Of a DNA stretch of 64,000 nucleotides, positions 32,626 to 42,894 are shown piece by piece (position 1 is the stretch's first letter; every line of letters starts with the position of its first letter). A model generated the notes under the pieces. That model was not told where the DNA came from, did no database searches, and worked only from the letters and a program-made list of their open reading frames with translations. Location of the stretch: assembly GCF_010748935.1 (NCBI RefSeq), contig NZ_CP048796.1:65001-129000 (forward strand), read 5' to 3'. The position numbers were made by a program, and so were the translations under genes. The stretch comes from Providencia vermicola. GTDB lineage: Bacteria > Pseudomonadota > Gammaproteobacteria > Enterobacterales > Enterobacteriaceae.

Positions 32626-35157
32626 GTGAAGTTCGTAAAATATTTTTTTATTATTGTTATTTGTTGCATTTTTTTGGGAACCGCTTCGATTTTTGGCATG
32701 TACAAATATGTCGAAGATGAGTTACCTGACGTCGCAACAATGAAAGACATCCGCTTACAAACGCCGATGCAAGTCTTCAGTGCTGATGGTGAATTAATTG
32801 CACAATATGGTGAGAAGCGCCGTATTCCGTTGCCATTAGCTGATATTCCTCCCCTCATGGTCAATGCCTTTATTGCAACGGAAGATAGCCGTTTTTATGA
32901 ACACCATGGTATCGACCCTGTCGGTATTTTCCGAGCGGTTACGGTGATGGCATCATCGGGTCATGCTTCTCAAGGGGCGAGTACCATCACTCAGCAATTA
33001 GCTAGAAATTTTTACTTAAGCCCAGAAAAAACGTTGATGCGTAAGGTAAAAGAAGCGTTTCTGGCCGTAAGAATCGAGCAGTTATTTACCAAGGATGAGA
33101 TCATGGAGCTGTATCTCAATAAAATTTACCTTGGTAACCGTGCTTATGGCGTGGGCGCAGCAGCCTATGTGTATTTTGGTAAAACAGTCAATGAGTTGAC
33201 GTTGAGTGAAATCGCGATGATTGCGGGTTTACCAAAGGCGCCTTCAACTTCAAATCCTTTATTCTCTTATGAAAAAGCGATCAGCCGTCGTAACGTCGTT
33301 CTGGGGCGTATGTTAGAAGAGAAATACATCACCCAAGCAGAATATGAACAGGCAAAAAGTGAGCCAATTGAGGCATCTTATCACGCACCCAAAATCGATT
33401 TCTCAGCGCCTTACCTCGCTGAAATGGCGCGTCAGACATTGTATGAGCAACATGGTGAAGATGCGTATACTGACGGTTACAAGGTCTACACAACGGTTAT
33501 ACGTAAAGACCAACTCGCAGCCACTGATGCGGTACGAAATAATTTAATTGATTATGATGTTCGTCATGGTTATCGCGGGCCCGCTGAAGTGTTGTGGACA
33601 GCAGGAGAGCCAGCTTGGTCGACAGAACAAATCATCGAAAAACTTAAAAAATCCCCTGTTTATGGCCCACTATTACCGGCTGTTGTGCTTTCCTCTACGG
33701 CCAGTGAAGCCACGGTACAATTGGCGGACGGGTCAACAGAAACCATCACGCTGGCAGGAGTGCGTTGGGCTCGTAAGTTTATTTCAGATACTCAGCAAGG
33801 CGGAACACCCAGCAAAGTTAACTCTGTGATCAACGCGGGTGAGCAAATTTGGATCCGTAAGGTGAAGGATATTTGGTGGTTGGGGCAAGTTCCTGAGGTA
33901 AATGGGGCTTTTGTTGCGCTAAATCCAAATAACGGTGCCATCATTGCATTGGTGGGAGGCTTTGACTTTAACATGAGTGAATTTAACCGTGTTACTCAGT
34001 CATTGCGCCAAGTTGGTTCAAATATAAAGCCTTTCTTATATACAGCTGCAATGGATAAAGGTTTAACGCTGGCCTCACTGTTAAATGATGTGCCTATCAG
34101 CCGTTGGGATGCAGGGGCAGGGTCAGACTGGCGACCTAAAAATTCACCGCCGCGTTATGCAGGCCCTATTCGCTTAAGACAAGGGTTAGGTGAGTCGAAG
34201 AACGTAGTGATGGTGCGCGCCATGAGAGCTATGGGCGTTGACTATGCGGCCGATTATCTGACACGCTTTGGCTTCCCTGCCGAGAATATCAATCGAACTG
34301 AAGCCTTAGCGCTAGGTGCACCTTCATTTACGCCAATGCAGATGGTGCGAGGCTATGCGGTGATGGTGAATGGTGGCTATCTGATTGATCCTTACTATAT
34401 TCAAAAAATTGAGAATGCAGAGGGTGAGGTACTTTTTGAAGCGAAACCAAGAATAGCCTGCCCTGATTGTACGGATATTCCAGTTGTGTATGGCAATACT
34501 GAGCGGACGATAGCACTTAAAGGTATTGATGATGAGTCTACTGAAGAAGTCACTCAATCGGATGATAAACTTGCTGCACAAGAGCCAACAATGGATGTAC
34601 CAGCAGCGAGCCCTGAAGAGGCCACGACTGAAAATCAGTATGCACCTCATGTGATTAGTACGCCGTTAGCTTTCTTAATTAGGGATGCGATGATGACCAA
34701 CATTTACGGGGAACCCGGTTGGTTAGGTACGGGTTGGCGCGCAGCAAGAGATTTAGGTGGGCGTCGTGATATTGGTGGCAAAACAGGAACGACAAACAGC
34801 TCGAAAGATGCGTGGTTCTCTGGTTATGGCCCCGATGTTGTTGCGTCAGCTTGGATTGGTTTTGACGATAACAAACGTACTTTAGGCCGTACAGCTATCA
34901 GTGGCGGTGAGGCTGGTGCGAAGAGCGCTCAGCCAATATGGGATGATTTCATGAAATCTATCTTAGAAGGCGTTCCTGTTACGATGATGAAACCACCGAA
35001 AGGGATTATTGCGGTGTCTATCGATAGCCGCACAGGTAAGCTAGGTAGTTCACGTAAAGAGTACTTTATTGAGGGAACTGAGCCGAAAGAGCATGCCATT
35101 CAGGAAGTCGGTACCACCATTATTGAAGAGAGTGGTGAAAGCCAAGAGTTGTTCTAA
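32626..35157 (+). CDS. mrcA: Penicillin-binding protein 1A
   Basis: Bifunctional class A PBP that polymerises and cross-links peptidoglycan at the inner membrane. 843 residues from a GTG start (E. coli 850). Membrane helix about residues 7-27; glycosyltransferase motifs EDSRFYEHHG (about 86) and GASTITQQLARN (about 119-130); transpeptidase SxxK in GSNIKPF (about 465), SKN (about 524) and KTGT (about 717). The last segment ends QELF as in E. coli. Confidence 0.97.
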   Translation: MKFVKYFFIIVICCIFLGTASIFGMYKYVEDELPDVATMKDIRLQTPMQVFSADGELIAQYGEKRRIPLPLADIPPLMVNAFIATEDSRFYEHHGIDPVGIFRAVTVMASSGHASQGASTITQQLARNFYLSPEKTLMRKVKEAFLAVRIEQLFTKDEIMELYLNKIYLGNRAYGVGAAAYVYFGKTVNELTLSEIAMIAGLPKAPSTSNPLFSYEKAISRRNVVLGRMLEEKYITQAEYEQAKSEPIEASYHAPKIDFSAPYLAEMARQTLYEQHGEDAYTDGYKVYTTVIRKDQLAATDAVRNNLIDYDVRHGYRGPAEVLWTAGEPAWSTEQIIEKLKKSPVYGPLLPAVVLSSTASEATVQLADGSTETITLAGVRWARKFISDTQQGGTPSKVNSVINAGEQIWIRKVKDIWWLGQVPEVNGAFVALNPNNGAIIALVGGFDFNMSEFNRVTQSLRQVGSNIKPFLYTAAMDKGLTLASLLNDVPISRWDAGAGSDWRPKNSPPRYAGPIRLRQGLGESKNVVMVRAMRAMGVDYAADYLTRFGFPAENINRTEALALGAPSFTPMQMVRGYAVMVNGGYLIDPYYIQKIENAEGEVLFEAKPRIACPDCTDIPVVYGNTERTIALKGIDDESTEEVTQSDDKLAAQEPTMDVPAASPEEATTENQYAPHVISTPLAFLIRDAMMTNIYGEPGWLGTGWRAARDLGGRRDIGGKTGTTNSSKDAWFSGYGPDVVASAWIGFDDNKRTLGRTAISGGEAGAKSAQPIWDDFMKSILEGVPVTMMKPPKGIIAVSIDSRTGKLGSSRKEYFIEGTEPKEHAIQEVGTTIIEESGESQELF

Positions 35158-35209
35158 TGTGCTGCTTCACCTTGTAATCGGTGAAGAGGTGGTTATAAAA
35201 TGATCGTTA

Positions 35210-35248
35210 AATAGGAAAATCGTTATATTGATTTTCCTATTTATTTTT
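35210..35248 (+). terminator. mrcA terminator
   Basis: Perfect 12-bp stem aataggaaaatc/gattttcctatt with 8-nt loop, followed by tatttttaa. Confidence 0.8.
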
Positions 35249-35276
35249 AAGCGATTATTTAAAGTTCGATGTGACG

Positions 35277-35828
35277 CTAGCTACGATTTTTTAAGAAGCG
35301 TTCAAGGTAAAATAGTGCGCTGATATTACGGGCTTCATTGAAGTCCGGATGCTCAAGCAACTCCATCATGCGGGCAATTGGCCATCTAACTTGTTGTAAA
35401 GGTTCTGGTTCATCACCTTCCAGCTTTTCGTTATACAGGTCACTCGCGATAAGTATATTCATCTTACTCGAAAAGTAAGATGGTGACATGGTGAGCTTGG
35501 CAACTTGTGTGATCTGGTTTGCACCGAAACCAATTTCTTCTTTTAGCTCGCGTTGTGCAGCTTCAATTGGTGTTTCGCCCGGATCGATAGCGCCTTTAGG
35601 GAACCCTAGCTCGTAATCTTCAATACCGACGGCATACTCTCGGATTAAGATTAAGCTGTCATTTATGAGAGGAACGATGAGAACAGCTTCACGTTTTCCA
35701 GGGCGCATTCTTTCATAGATACGTTTTTCACCGTTGCTAAACTCGAGGTCAACAGATTGGATGCTGAATAATTTGGAATGAGCAACATCCTGAATATTCA
35801 AAATTTTTGGCTTTTTAAGCTCTGTCAT
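35277..35828 (-). CDS. nudE: ADP compounds hydrolase NudE
   Basis: 183-residue Nudix hydrolase splitting ADP-ribose, Ap3A and NADH. The Nudix box is GFPKGAIDPGETPIEAA followed by RELKEEIGF (about residues 74-99). Size and position next to mrcA and igaA agree with E. coli nudE. It converges on mrcA. Confidence 0.94.
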   Translation of the reverse strand: MTELKKPKILNIQDVAHSKLFSIQSVDLEFSNGEKRIYERMRPGKREAVLIVPLINDSLILIREYAVGIEDYELGFPKGAIDPGETPIEAAQRELKEEIGFGANQITQVAKLTMSPSYFSSKMNILIASDLYNEKLEGDEPEPLQQVRWPIARMMELLEHPDFNEARNISALFYLERFLKNRS

Positions 35829-36258
35829 AATGGTTCTCGAATAGGGTGAATGAATAAAAAAATAGGCGATTGATGAAACATCGCTTTTACACGGTTATTA
35901 ACTATGGCTTATATCAAAAAAAATTAATAGAGATTATCGGGTTGATAAAATGCTGTTAGTATAGCCAACACGCTTCAAGTTATAGGACTGGTGTGGTAAA
36001 TAGAGTACAGTGCTCAAAGGTTCAAGTCACCTAAGTTCCTATATCAAATAGTGTGAGTTGGGCGTGTGCCAACATACAGATTGAATTATTTTATGTATAT
36101 ATCAGCGTATAAAAATAGCACAGATTAATAAATAAAAATTTTTAATTACAACATATTGTAAATTAACATAAAAATTAAAAAGAGAATAGGAATTGGCTTA
36201 TATAGCGGCAGCGTAGTGATTGCTATGCTTTTCTTGATATTATTTCATTGGGGAAAAA
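35829..36258. promoter_or_regulatory. nudE-igaA divergent intergenic region
   Basis: About 430 AT-rich bases with divergent promoters expected. At 35958-36075 there is an imperfect palindromic stretch (gccaacacgc near the left end, gcgtgtgcc near the right, ataggac/gttcctat inside), possibly a degenerate intergenic repeat. No gene seen. Confidence 0.4.
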
Positions 36259-38352
36259 ATGCTTAATTACGTCATTATAACGGCTATTGTAATAATTAGC
36301 CTAACTATAATGGCTTCCTTTCTGTATTTCAGGCGGGGGCGGAATTCTGGCGTCTATCAGATCCCTTCTCAGGCTGAACCCTCTTTTCGCAAGATGATCG
36401 ACTCTGATTATCAGATTATCTCACAGTACTTACGCACCAATCTTTTTTCTCCCCAAGGCTCTGAGCAAAATCCGTGGCAATTGAAGAAAAATGCCGTGAT
36501 TGCCACCGTCTGTAATTCGGTGACTCGCTTTAATTTACGGCAAGAACAGACGAATGGCTGGCGTTATTTTATTGATACCATTGAGGTTAAACTTCCCGAG
36601 CAGCTTGAGCCTTATTTACAGCAAAAAAATGTCATGGAGTTAGTGGAAACTAACCATTTGCCATTAATTATTTCGCTAAATGGCTTTTCGCTAAAAGATT
36701 TTAATTATGAATGGTCTTCAGAAGAAGCGACTGAAGTCACGACGCCAGAGGCGGCTATTCATGAAAGAGGGGAGCCTAATGTCCAGCTATTGCGTGTACG
36801 CAAGGAGACACTAGAAGAACATCAGCTAAATCATTCTTCAGGTTGGTTTGGCGCTATTTTGATCTGCCTCAGTTTCTTACTTGGGTATTTAGCGTTAGTG
36901 GCAATTCCTGTTGTGCAGTCGTGGGGATTTGTAGGCGCTTTTCTCTGCTTTGTTATTGGGTTGCTGGCGCTATTTCGGTTTCGTGTTTTTCCTAAAAAAT
37001 TTCAAGATGTTCAATGTGTTTTTGGGCAACCGAAGCGATGGGAACTGTATGGTGAATTAGATAAAAGACAATCATCAACGGTATCTATTGGTGGTACAGA
37101 TCTTTATTATCCACCCCATTGGGAGCCGTATATCCATCATGAATTGGATAAAGCGACAAATATCGATATGTATGCCTCAGGGCAAGTTCTACGGCATGGA
37201 CAATACCTGTCATTGCATGAAGAGGAACGCTATTACCCCTATCGTCGATATAAAAAAAATCTACTGGTACTCGCAACGGGGCTATTGGTTCTAATTTTGA
37301 TGTTTTCCTATCAATCCATGTGCTTACCCGTAAAACTTGGCGTTGCATGGCTTGAAGGCTCGGAGAAAGTGAAAGTCACCAGTGTGGCTGAATTGGAAAC
37401 CCGCAAGTTGAAGATTGGTGATAGTCTTGTCGCGAAAGGGGTTGGAATGTGCTATCGCCCCCCCAATTTATCTGACTCGAATCATGCCCAGTTTGCGCCT
37501 TTTGATTGTTCAGGTGTTTATTGGAACAATATGAATTTAGCGCCGGATCCAGAATCAGAAATTGTAGAGCGGGCCATTCGATTGTTAAATACGGTGCAAA
37601 GCCAATTGCATCCTGATAAAAACAGTGTTGGCGTTAACCCCCGATTACAACGTGACATTATGAAATCAGGGATGAATATTATTTTTGATTTTTCTGAAAT
37701 AATATTGAGAACGAATGAATTATGTTACGAAGAGAATGCGTGCTCCAAACTGAAAAACGCCCTCATAAACCTAGGCAGCACAGATGATTGGGGAACGTTA
37801 GTGGTCAAAGCGTCCACCGGTAAATTAAGCGGTGCGCATGTTTTATTACGCGCAGGAAGCGCCGAGGCCTTGGAAAACCTTGTTGAAGTCACCACATATG
37901 AGTTTATCAAAGGCGAAGTGGAAAAAGAGGCCGCAAAACTTAATAGCCCCCCACCTGGTGGTGTGCTGTTAATTAGCGATGAAAATAAGGCATTAGTCGA
38001 TTTTATCGTGGGAAGCACGTTTAATGATATGACTCCTCTGCAACGTTGGATGGAACTGAAACGAATAGCAGGCTTGCTTATTAATACGCCATTCGATATT
38101 GAAGGTATCATCACCAATTTATCGACCGATGCGAATGGGACATTGCATATCACGCTTCATAGTAAACCTGATGAACAAGTATTGTCTCGGTATGTCAGTA
38201 GCTCCTTATTTGCGCTTTTTCTCGCTGCTTGTGTGATACTAAACGGCACTTTAGTGATAATCCGTATCATGAATAACAAAAAGCGCTTACGTAATATTCA
38301 ACAGTATTATGATAAGTGCTTTGAGGCAGACAATCTCTCCCATCAAAGATAA
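36259..38352 (+). CDS. igaA: IgaA/UmoB inner membrane regulator
   Basis: 697-residue inner membrane protein of the IgaA family (UmoB in Proteus, YrfF in E. coli, 711 residues), which restrains the Rcs envelope-stress phosphorelay by contacting RcsD and RcsF. Helices are at about residues 2-22, 198-216 and 222-240, 337-355, and 650-670, with a large periplasmic domain (about 360-650) containing several cysteines (SMCLP, GMCYRPP, FDCSG, LCYEENACS). Located between nudE and hslR as in Enterobacterales. Confidence 0.92.
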   Translation: MLNYVIITAIVIISLTIMASFLYFRRGRNSGVYQIPSQAEPSFRKMIDSDYQIISQYLRTNLFSPQGSEQNPWQLKKNAVIATVCNSVTRFNLRQEQTNGWRYFIDTIEVKLPEQLEPYLQQKNVMELVETNHLPLIISLNGFSLKDFNYEWSSEEATEVTTPEAAIHERGEPNVQLLRVRKETLEEHQLNHSSGWFGAILICLSFLLGYLALVAIPVVQSWGFVGAFLCFVIGLLALFRFRVFPKKFQDVQCVFGQPKRWELYGELDKRQSSTVSIGGTDLYYPPHWEPYIHHELDKATNIDMYASGQVLRHGQYLSLHEEERYYPYRRYKKNLLVLATGLLVLILMFSYQSMCLPVKLGVAWLEGSEKVKVTSVAELETRKLKIGDSLVAKGVGMCYRPPNLSDSNHAQFAPFDCSGVYWNNMNLAPDPESEIVERAIRLLNTVQSQLHPDKNSVGVNPRLQRDIMKSGMNIIFDFSEIILRTNELCYEENACSKLKNALINLGSTDDWGTLVVKASTGKLSGAHVLLRAGSAEALENLVEVTTYEFIKGEVEKEAAKLNSPPPGGVLLISDENKALVDFIVGSTFNDMTPLQRWMELKRIAGLLINTPFDIEGIITNLSTDANGTLHITLHSKPDEQVLSRYVSSSLFALFLAACVILNGTLVIIRIMNNKKRLRNIQQYYDKCFEADNLSHQR

Positions 38353-38403
38353 CGTCTAAATGATGGAGGCCTCATTTTAAAGATTGGCATTGAGGATAAC
38401 ATC

Positions 38404-38814
38404 ATGAAACAACCACCAACAGAACAGGTTCGCCTTGATAAATGGTTATGGGCAGCGCGTTTTTATAAAACACGTTCTATCGCTCGCGATATGATTGATG
38501 GTGGAAAAGTTCACTATAATGGGCAAAGAACGAAGCCGGGCAAAATAGTCGAACTAAACGCCTTGATCAGGCTAAGGCAAGGGAATGATGAACGAACGAT
38601 TGAGGTTTTAGAGATAAGTAGCCAGCGCCGAGGAGCACCGGAGGCGCAATTGCTTTATCGTGAAACGCAAGAAAGTCTCGAACAGCGCGAAAAAGTCCAG
38701 CAAGCACGAAAGATGAATGCGTTAACGATGCCTCATCCTGAACGACGCCCAGATAAAAAAGAACGTCGTACCTTACTAAAATTTAAACAATCGAACTCCC
38801 ACGGTTCATCCTAA
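38404..38814 (+). CDS. hslR: Heat-shock ribosome-associated protein Hsp15
   Basis: 136-residue S4-domain RNA-binding protein that recognises stalled 50S subunits carrying nascent peptidyl-tRNA. The S4 motif begins VRLDKWLWAARFYKTRSIA (residues 9-27). The C terminus is basic. Sits 51 nt after igaA and 112 nt before hslO, the conserved heat-shock pair. Confidence 0.94.
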   Translation: MKQPPTEQVRLDKWLWAARFYKTRSIARDMIDGGKVHYNGQRTKPGKIVELNALIRLRQGNDERTIEVLEISSQRRGAPEAQLLYRETQESLEQREKVQQARKMNALTMPHPERRPDKKERRTLLKFKQSNSHGSS

Positions 38815-38926
38815 GGGCGGTTGACGCGGAAGGGTCAATTTTATTCGATTTAAACGTGTTTTAATCAAGAGAGGTTGTCGCTTAGTCCTCTAGGCAAAAA
38901 CCCCTTATCAGTAATAGAGAGAAATT

Positions 38927-39799
38927 ATGGCTAAACAAGACCTACTCCACCGTTTCCTGTTTGAACAACATGCTGTACGTGGGGAAATGATCAATGTTGA
39001 CGAGACATTTCAGCAAATCCTGAATAATCATGATTACCCTGATGCCGTTAAAGGATTATTAGGTGAATTGCTTGTTGCAACGAGTCTGCTGACTGCAACC
39101 TTAAAGTTTGATGGTGATATTACTGTTCAAATTCAAGGCGATGGCCCTGTGAACTTGGCGGTGATTAATGGCAATAACTTACAACAAATGCGTGGCGTTG
39201 CTCGTATCAATGGTCCTGTTGTGGCAGGAAGCACCTTAAAGCAGATGATTGGTAATGGTTATATGGTCATTACGATCACGCCAAATCAAGGTGAACGTTA
39301 TCAGGGGATTGTTGCGATTGAAGGTGAAACGCTGGAAGAGTGTATTGATGCTTATTTCATGCAGTCAGAGCAGTTACCTACTCGTTTATTTATCCGCGTA
39401 GGTGAGTCAGAGGGTAAGGCCATTGCTGGTGGTATGTTACTGCAAGTTTTACCGGCTGCCGATGAAGATAGCCATGATATTTTCGATCACTTAGTGCAAC
39501 TCACGGCAACGATTAAAGGTGAAGAGCTGAGCGCACTGGATGTCAAAGAAGTGCTACACCGCCTTTATCATGAAGAAGATGTGACTTTGTATGACCCGCA
39601 ATCGGTCGAGTTTCGCTGTACTTGCTCACGCGAGCGTTGTGAAAGTACCTTAATGACGTTACCTGAAGAAGATGTTATCGATATATTGCAAAAAGATGGA
39701 AAAATTGATATGGAGTGTGAATATTGTGGCTCACACTACGTATTTATTGAATCCGATATTCAAGGGTTAAAAAATGTGCAAAATCAGCAACTTCACTGA
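38927..39799 (+). CDS. hslO: Redox-regulated chaperone Hsp33
   Basis: 290-residue holdase activated by oxidation. The C-terminal zinc site is intact: CTC (about residues 232-234) and CEYC (about 265-268), matching the E. coli cysteines. The N-terminal domain contains the conserved [10 protein letters not shown] segment. Follows hslR; ended by the terminator at 39829. Confidence 0.96.
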   Translation: MAKQDLLHRFLFEQHAVRGEMINVDETFQQILNNHDYPDAVKGLLGELLVATSLLTATLKFDGDITVQIQGDGPVNLAVINGNNLQQMRGVARINGPVVAGSTLKQMIGNGYMVITITPNQGERYQGIVAIEGETLEECIDAYFMQSEQLPTRLFIRVGESEGKAIAGGMLLQVLPAADEDSHDIFDHLVQLTATIKGEELSALDVKEVLHRLYHEEDVTLYDPQSVEFRCTCSRERCESTLMTLPEEDVIDILQKDGKIDMECEYCGSHYVFIESDIQGLKNVQNQQLH

Positions 39800-39828
39800 T
39801 ACGATTTAGCAACCTAATTATGTGACGA

Positions 39829-39853
39829 GGGTGCAATTTTGCACCCTTTTTTT
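39829..39853 (+). terminator. hslO terminator
   Basis: Stem gggtgcaa/ttgcaccc followed by seven Ts. Confidence 0.88.
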
Positions 39854-40003
39854 ATAATTTTAAAGGCTTATTACGTGCTCTAAGTCTCATAATGAATTAA
39901 AAAAAATTATACATTTTCAATTCTTTGATAGCTATCGCTGTTAATTAGTCGTAAAGAATTATGATCATCTGTAGATTAGTTATGATTACCAGGAGCAATA
40001 ATA

Positions 40004-41623
40004 ATGAGCGCTAAAAGTATTACCCCTAAGGAACTCGAACAGTACGGCATTCACGATGTAGCTGACGTTGTTTACAACCCGAGTTATGAGCTGTTGTTCA
40101 AGGAAGAAACTAAACCTGGATTAGAAGGCTATGAGCGTGGAACGGTGACCACACTAGGTGCTGTCGCTGTTGATACCGGTATTTTTACAGGTCGTTCTCC
40201 AAAGGATAAGTATATTGTACGTGATGATGTGACCCGTGATACCGTTTGGTGGGCAGACCAAGGTAAAGGTAAAAACGATAACAAACCAATGACCCAAGAA
40301 GTTTGGAGTCATTTAAAGCATTTGGTCACTGAACAACTGTCAGGTAAGCGCCTGTTTGTTGTTGATGCATTCTGTGGTGCGAACGCAGACACTCGCTTAA
40401 AAGTACGTTTTATCACGGAAGTGGCTTGGCAAGCGCATTTCGTAAAAAATATGTTCATTCGTCCAACTGACGCTGAACTGGTTGGTTTTGAACCAGACTT
40501 TATTGTGATGAATGGTGCAAAATGCACTAACCCAAATTGGAAAGAACAAGGTCTGAATTCAGAAAACTTTGTTGCTTTCAACTTAACTGAACGTATGCAG
40601 CTAATTGGTGGCTCTTGGTACGGCGGTGAAATGAAGAAAGGTATGTTCTCAATGATGAACTACCTGCTTCCACTGAAAGGCATTGCGTCCATGCACTGCT
40701 CTGCTAACGTTGGTGAAGAGGGCGATGTGGCGATCTTCTTCGGTCTGTCTGGTACAGGTAAAACGACGCTGTCTACAGATCCAAAACGTAAGTTGATTGG
40801 TGATGATGAGCATGGTTGGGATGATGATGGCGTGTTCAACTTTGAAGGGGGTTGCTATGCGAAAACTATCCACCTATCTAAAGAAGCTGAGCCGGACATC
40901 TACGGTGCTATCAAGCGTGATGCATTATTAGAAAACGTCACAGTGCTGGCCGATGGCAGTGTTGACTTTGATGATGGTTCAAAAACAGAAAACACCCGTG
41001 TTTCTTACCCTATTTACCACATCGAAAATATTGTTAAACCTATCTCTAAAGCGGGTCACGCCACTAAAGTTATCTTCTTAACGGCGGATGCATTTGGGGT
41101 ATTACCTCCTGTTTCACGTTTGACGCCAGAACAAACTCAGTACCACTTCCTATCTGGCTTCACTGCGAAATTAGCCGGTACTGAACGTGGCGTAACAGAG
41201 CCTACACCAACGTTCTCTGCCTGTTTTGGTGCAGCATTCCTGTCCTTGCACCCAACACAATATGCAGAAGTATTAGTTAAACGTATGGAAGCTGCGGGTG
41301 CGAAAGCCTACTTAGTGAATACAGGCTGGAATGGTACGGGCAAGCGTATCTCTATTAAAGATACTCGTGCCATCATTGACGCTATCTTAAGCGGTGATAT
41401 CGAGAAAGCAGATACCATTAAACTGCCTATCTTTGATCTGGAAGTGCCAACAGCATTACCGGGCGTAGATACCAACATTCTTGACCCACGTAATACTTAC
41501 GCTGACAAAGCACAATGGGATGAGAAAGCGAAAGATTTAGCTGACCGTTTCGTGAAAAACTTCGATAAGTATACAGATACCCCAGCGGGTGAGGCTCTGG
41601 TTAAAGCAGGTCCTAAACTGTAA
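40004..41623 (+). CDS. pckA: Phosphoenolpyruvate carboxykinase (ATP)
   Basis: Gluconeogenic enzyme converting oxaloacetate and ATP to PEP. 539 residues (E. coli 540). Visible are [10 protein letters not shown] (about 63-72), the kinase-1a loop [11 protein letters not shown] (about 247-257), the kinase-2 DDEHGW (about 267) and NTGWNGTG near 445. Monocistronic with its own terminator. Works with acs/actP during growth on acetate. Confidence 0.97.
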   Translation: MSAKSITPKELEQYGIHDVADVVYNPSYELLFKEETKPGLEGYERGTVTTLGAVAVDTGIFTGRSPKDKYIVRDDVTRDTVWWADQGKGKNDNKPMTQEVWSHLKHLVTEQLSGKRLFVVDAFCGANADTRLKVRFITEVAWQAHFVKNMFIRPTDAELVGFEPDFIVMNGAKCTNPNWKEQGLNSENFVAFNLTERMQLIGGSWYGGEMKKGMFSMMNYLLPLKGIASMHCSANVGEEGDVAIFFGLSGTGKTTLSTDPKRKLIGDDEHGWDDDGVFNFEGGCYAKTIHLSKEAEPDIYGAIKRDALLENVTVLADGSVDFDDGSKTENTRVSYPIYHIENIVKPISKAGHATKVIFLTADAFGVLPPVSRLTPEQTQYHFLSGFTAKLAGTERGVTEPTPTFSACFGAAFLSLHPTQYAEVLVKRMEAAGAKAYLVNTGWNGTGKRISIKDTRAIIDAILSGDIEKADTIKLPIFDLEVPTALPGVDTNILDPRNTYADKAQWDEKAKDLADRFVKNFDKYTDTPAGEALVKAGPKL

Positions 41624-41646
41624 TAACGTGTTGAGTTTTAAAAGAT

Positions 41647-41674
41647 AAGGCCCTCAATTGAGGGCCTTTTTGAC
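41647..41674 (+). terminator. pckA terminator
   Basis: Perfect 11-bp self-complementary stem aaggccctcaa/ttgagggcctt followed by Ts; can also end the converging pirin transcript. Confidence 0.88.
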
Positions 41675-41683
41675 ATTGAAACA

Positions 41684-42382
41684 TTATTCAGCGGCAGGTA
41701 AATCGAACAGTAAGATTTCGCTATCTTCACTTGCCTTAATCGTCAGTTGGTTTTCTTGCCAAATGGCTAAACCATCGCTGGTTGTTGCGGTTTGGCCATT
41801 CACCTCAACAGTGCCTTTGACCACTTGGATCCAAACAACTCGCTTATCTGCAAGCGTATAGGTGTGTGTCTCGTCTTGGGGTAATGCCCAACGCCATAAT
41901 GTCATGTCTTGATAGACTTTTAACGAACCTTCTCTTGCATCTGGCGAGAGGACTAATTGCTTGCCATCCGCAGAATCAAAGCGTTTTTGCTCATAACGAG
42001 GCTCGATACCCGCCTTTTCAGGTAAAATCCAAATTTGGTACAAGTGAAGACGATTTTTATCATCTGGATTGTACTCTGAATGACGTATGCCTGTACCGGC
42101 GCTCATGATTTGAAATTCACCCGCTGGGATCTGCTCCATGTTACCCATGCTGTCTTTATGTTCCACCGTACCTTCAAGAACATAAGTTAAGATCTCCATG
42201 TCTTTATGGGGATGAGTGCCAAAACCTTGACCAGCATCGATAAAATCTTCGTTGATGACACGGAGCGCGGAGAAACCCATAAACTGTTCATCATAATAGT
42301 TAGCAAACGAAAAGGTATGCCAGCTGTCTAGCCAACCATGATTAGCATGGCCGCGTTCATTCGCTTTACGTACATAGATCAT
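41684..42382 (-). CDS. yhhW: YhhW-type pirin (quercetin 2,3-dioxygenase family)
   Basis: 232-residue bicupin closely similar to E. coli YhhW (231), which has quercetinase activity. Metal ligands appear in THPHKDMEILTYV (about residues 56-68) and HKDS plus RHSEYN. It converges on pckA. Its neighbour upstream is ryhB, as in E. coli where yhhW, yhhX and ryhB are adjacent; yhhX is absent here. Confidence 0.92.
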   Translation of the reverse strand: MIYVRKANERGHANHGWLDSWHTFSFANYYDEQFMGFSALRVINEDFIDAGQGFGTHPHKDMEILTYVLEGTVEHKDSMGNMEQIPAGEFQIMSAGTGIRHSEYNPDDKNRLHLYQIWILPEKAGIEPRYEQKRFDSADGKQLVLSPDAREGSLKVYQDMTLWRWALPQDETHTYTLADKRVVWIQVVKGTVEVNGQTATTSDGLAIWQENQLTIKASEDSEILLFDLPAAE

Positions 42383-42521
42383 TGTGTCATCTCCTTAAAA
42401 GCGCCCCTATTTGTGCTGAGGTGCGCTAAATGTATTGCTGACAGTTTAGCTAACTTGGCAAAAGAGAGAAGTAGACAGGTTTGACCTTAGGATCCAAAAA
42501 ATTTGAATGAGATGAATAGAT

Positions 42522-42626
42522 AAAAAAATAGCCAGCACTAAGCTGGCTAAACTAAACACTGGAAGCAATGTGAGCAATGTCGTACTGCCAAGACAGTTGC
42601 TGTATAAGCTATGTCGAGGAAGTGAT
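42522..42626 (-). ncRNA. ryhB: RyhB iron-responsive small RNA
   Basis: Hfq-dependent sRNA that represses iron-using proteins when iron is scarce. Read on the minus strand, 42583-42558 is a 26-nt block identical, as I recall it, to the E. coli RyhB core (cgacattgctcac, then attgcttccagt), the seed region that pairs with sodB and other targets. It is followed by the terminator stem tagccagc/gctggcta (42529-42549) and seven Ts, as in E. coli RyhB. A Fur box covers the promoter. The 5' third differs from E. coli. The 5' end at ~42626 is estimated from the -10 element. Confidence 0.9.
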
Positions 42627-42631
42627 TTGAT

Positions 42632-42650
42632 GATAATAGTTATCACTATC
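42632..42650 (-). promoter_or_regulatory. Fur box / promoter of ryhB
   Basis: The 19-mer gataatagttatcactatc matches 15 of 19 positions of the Fur consensus and overlaps a tattat -10 element on the minus strand, the expected arrangement for iron repression of ryhB. Confidence 0.85.
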
Positions 42651-42856
42651 GTTTGTAAAGCGTTTTTTTTAATCAAAATCAGATAAATTATAATAAAATC
42701 TGCAATTATATGATTTCTATAAAAATTAAAAATATCCATTATTTTTCAATGGATTAAATTTTTTTTGTTAAAACGAGATTTTTGAACGAGACACACTAAG
42801 AGTAAGGGTATTATGCGTCTGCAAAGCGTAAATCGCCTTTGTCGAATTATGGGGAA

Positions 42857-42882
42857 ACGCCCTACAATTTATCGTAGGGCGT
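42857..42882 (-). terminator. Probable yhiN terminator
   Basis: Perfect stem acgccctac/gtagggcgt 13 nt after the yhiN stop; on the minus strand followed by ttcccc, a weak tail. Confidence 0.55.
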
Positions 42883-42894
42883 CTACTATTTCGT

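Noticed and set aside
42446-42739. 97-codon frame on the minus strand
   Set aside because: It coincides with the RyhB gene, its terminator and Fur box, and the peptide is low-complexity; the RNA explains the sequence.
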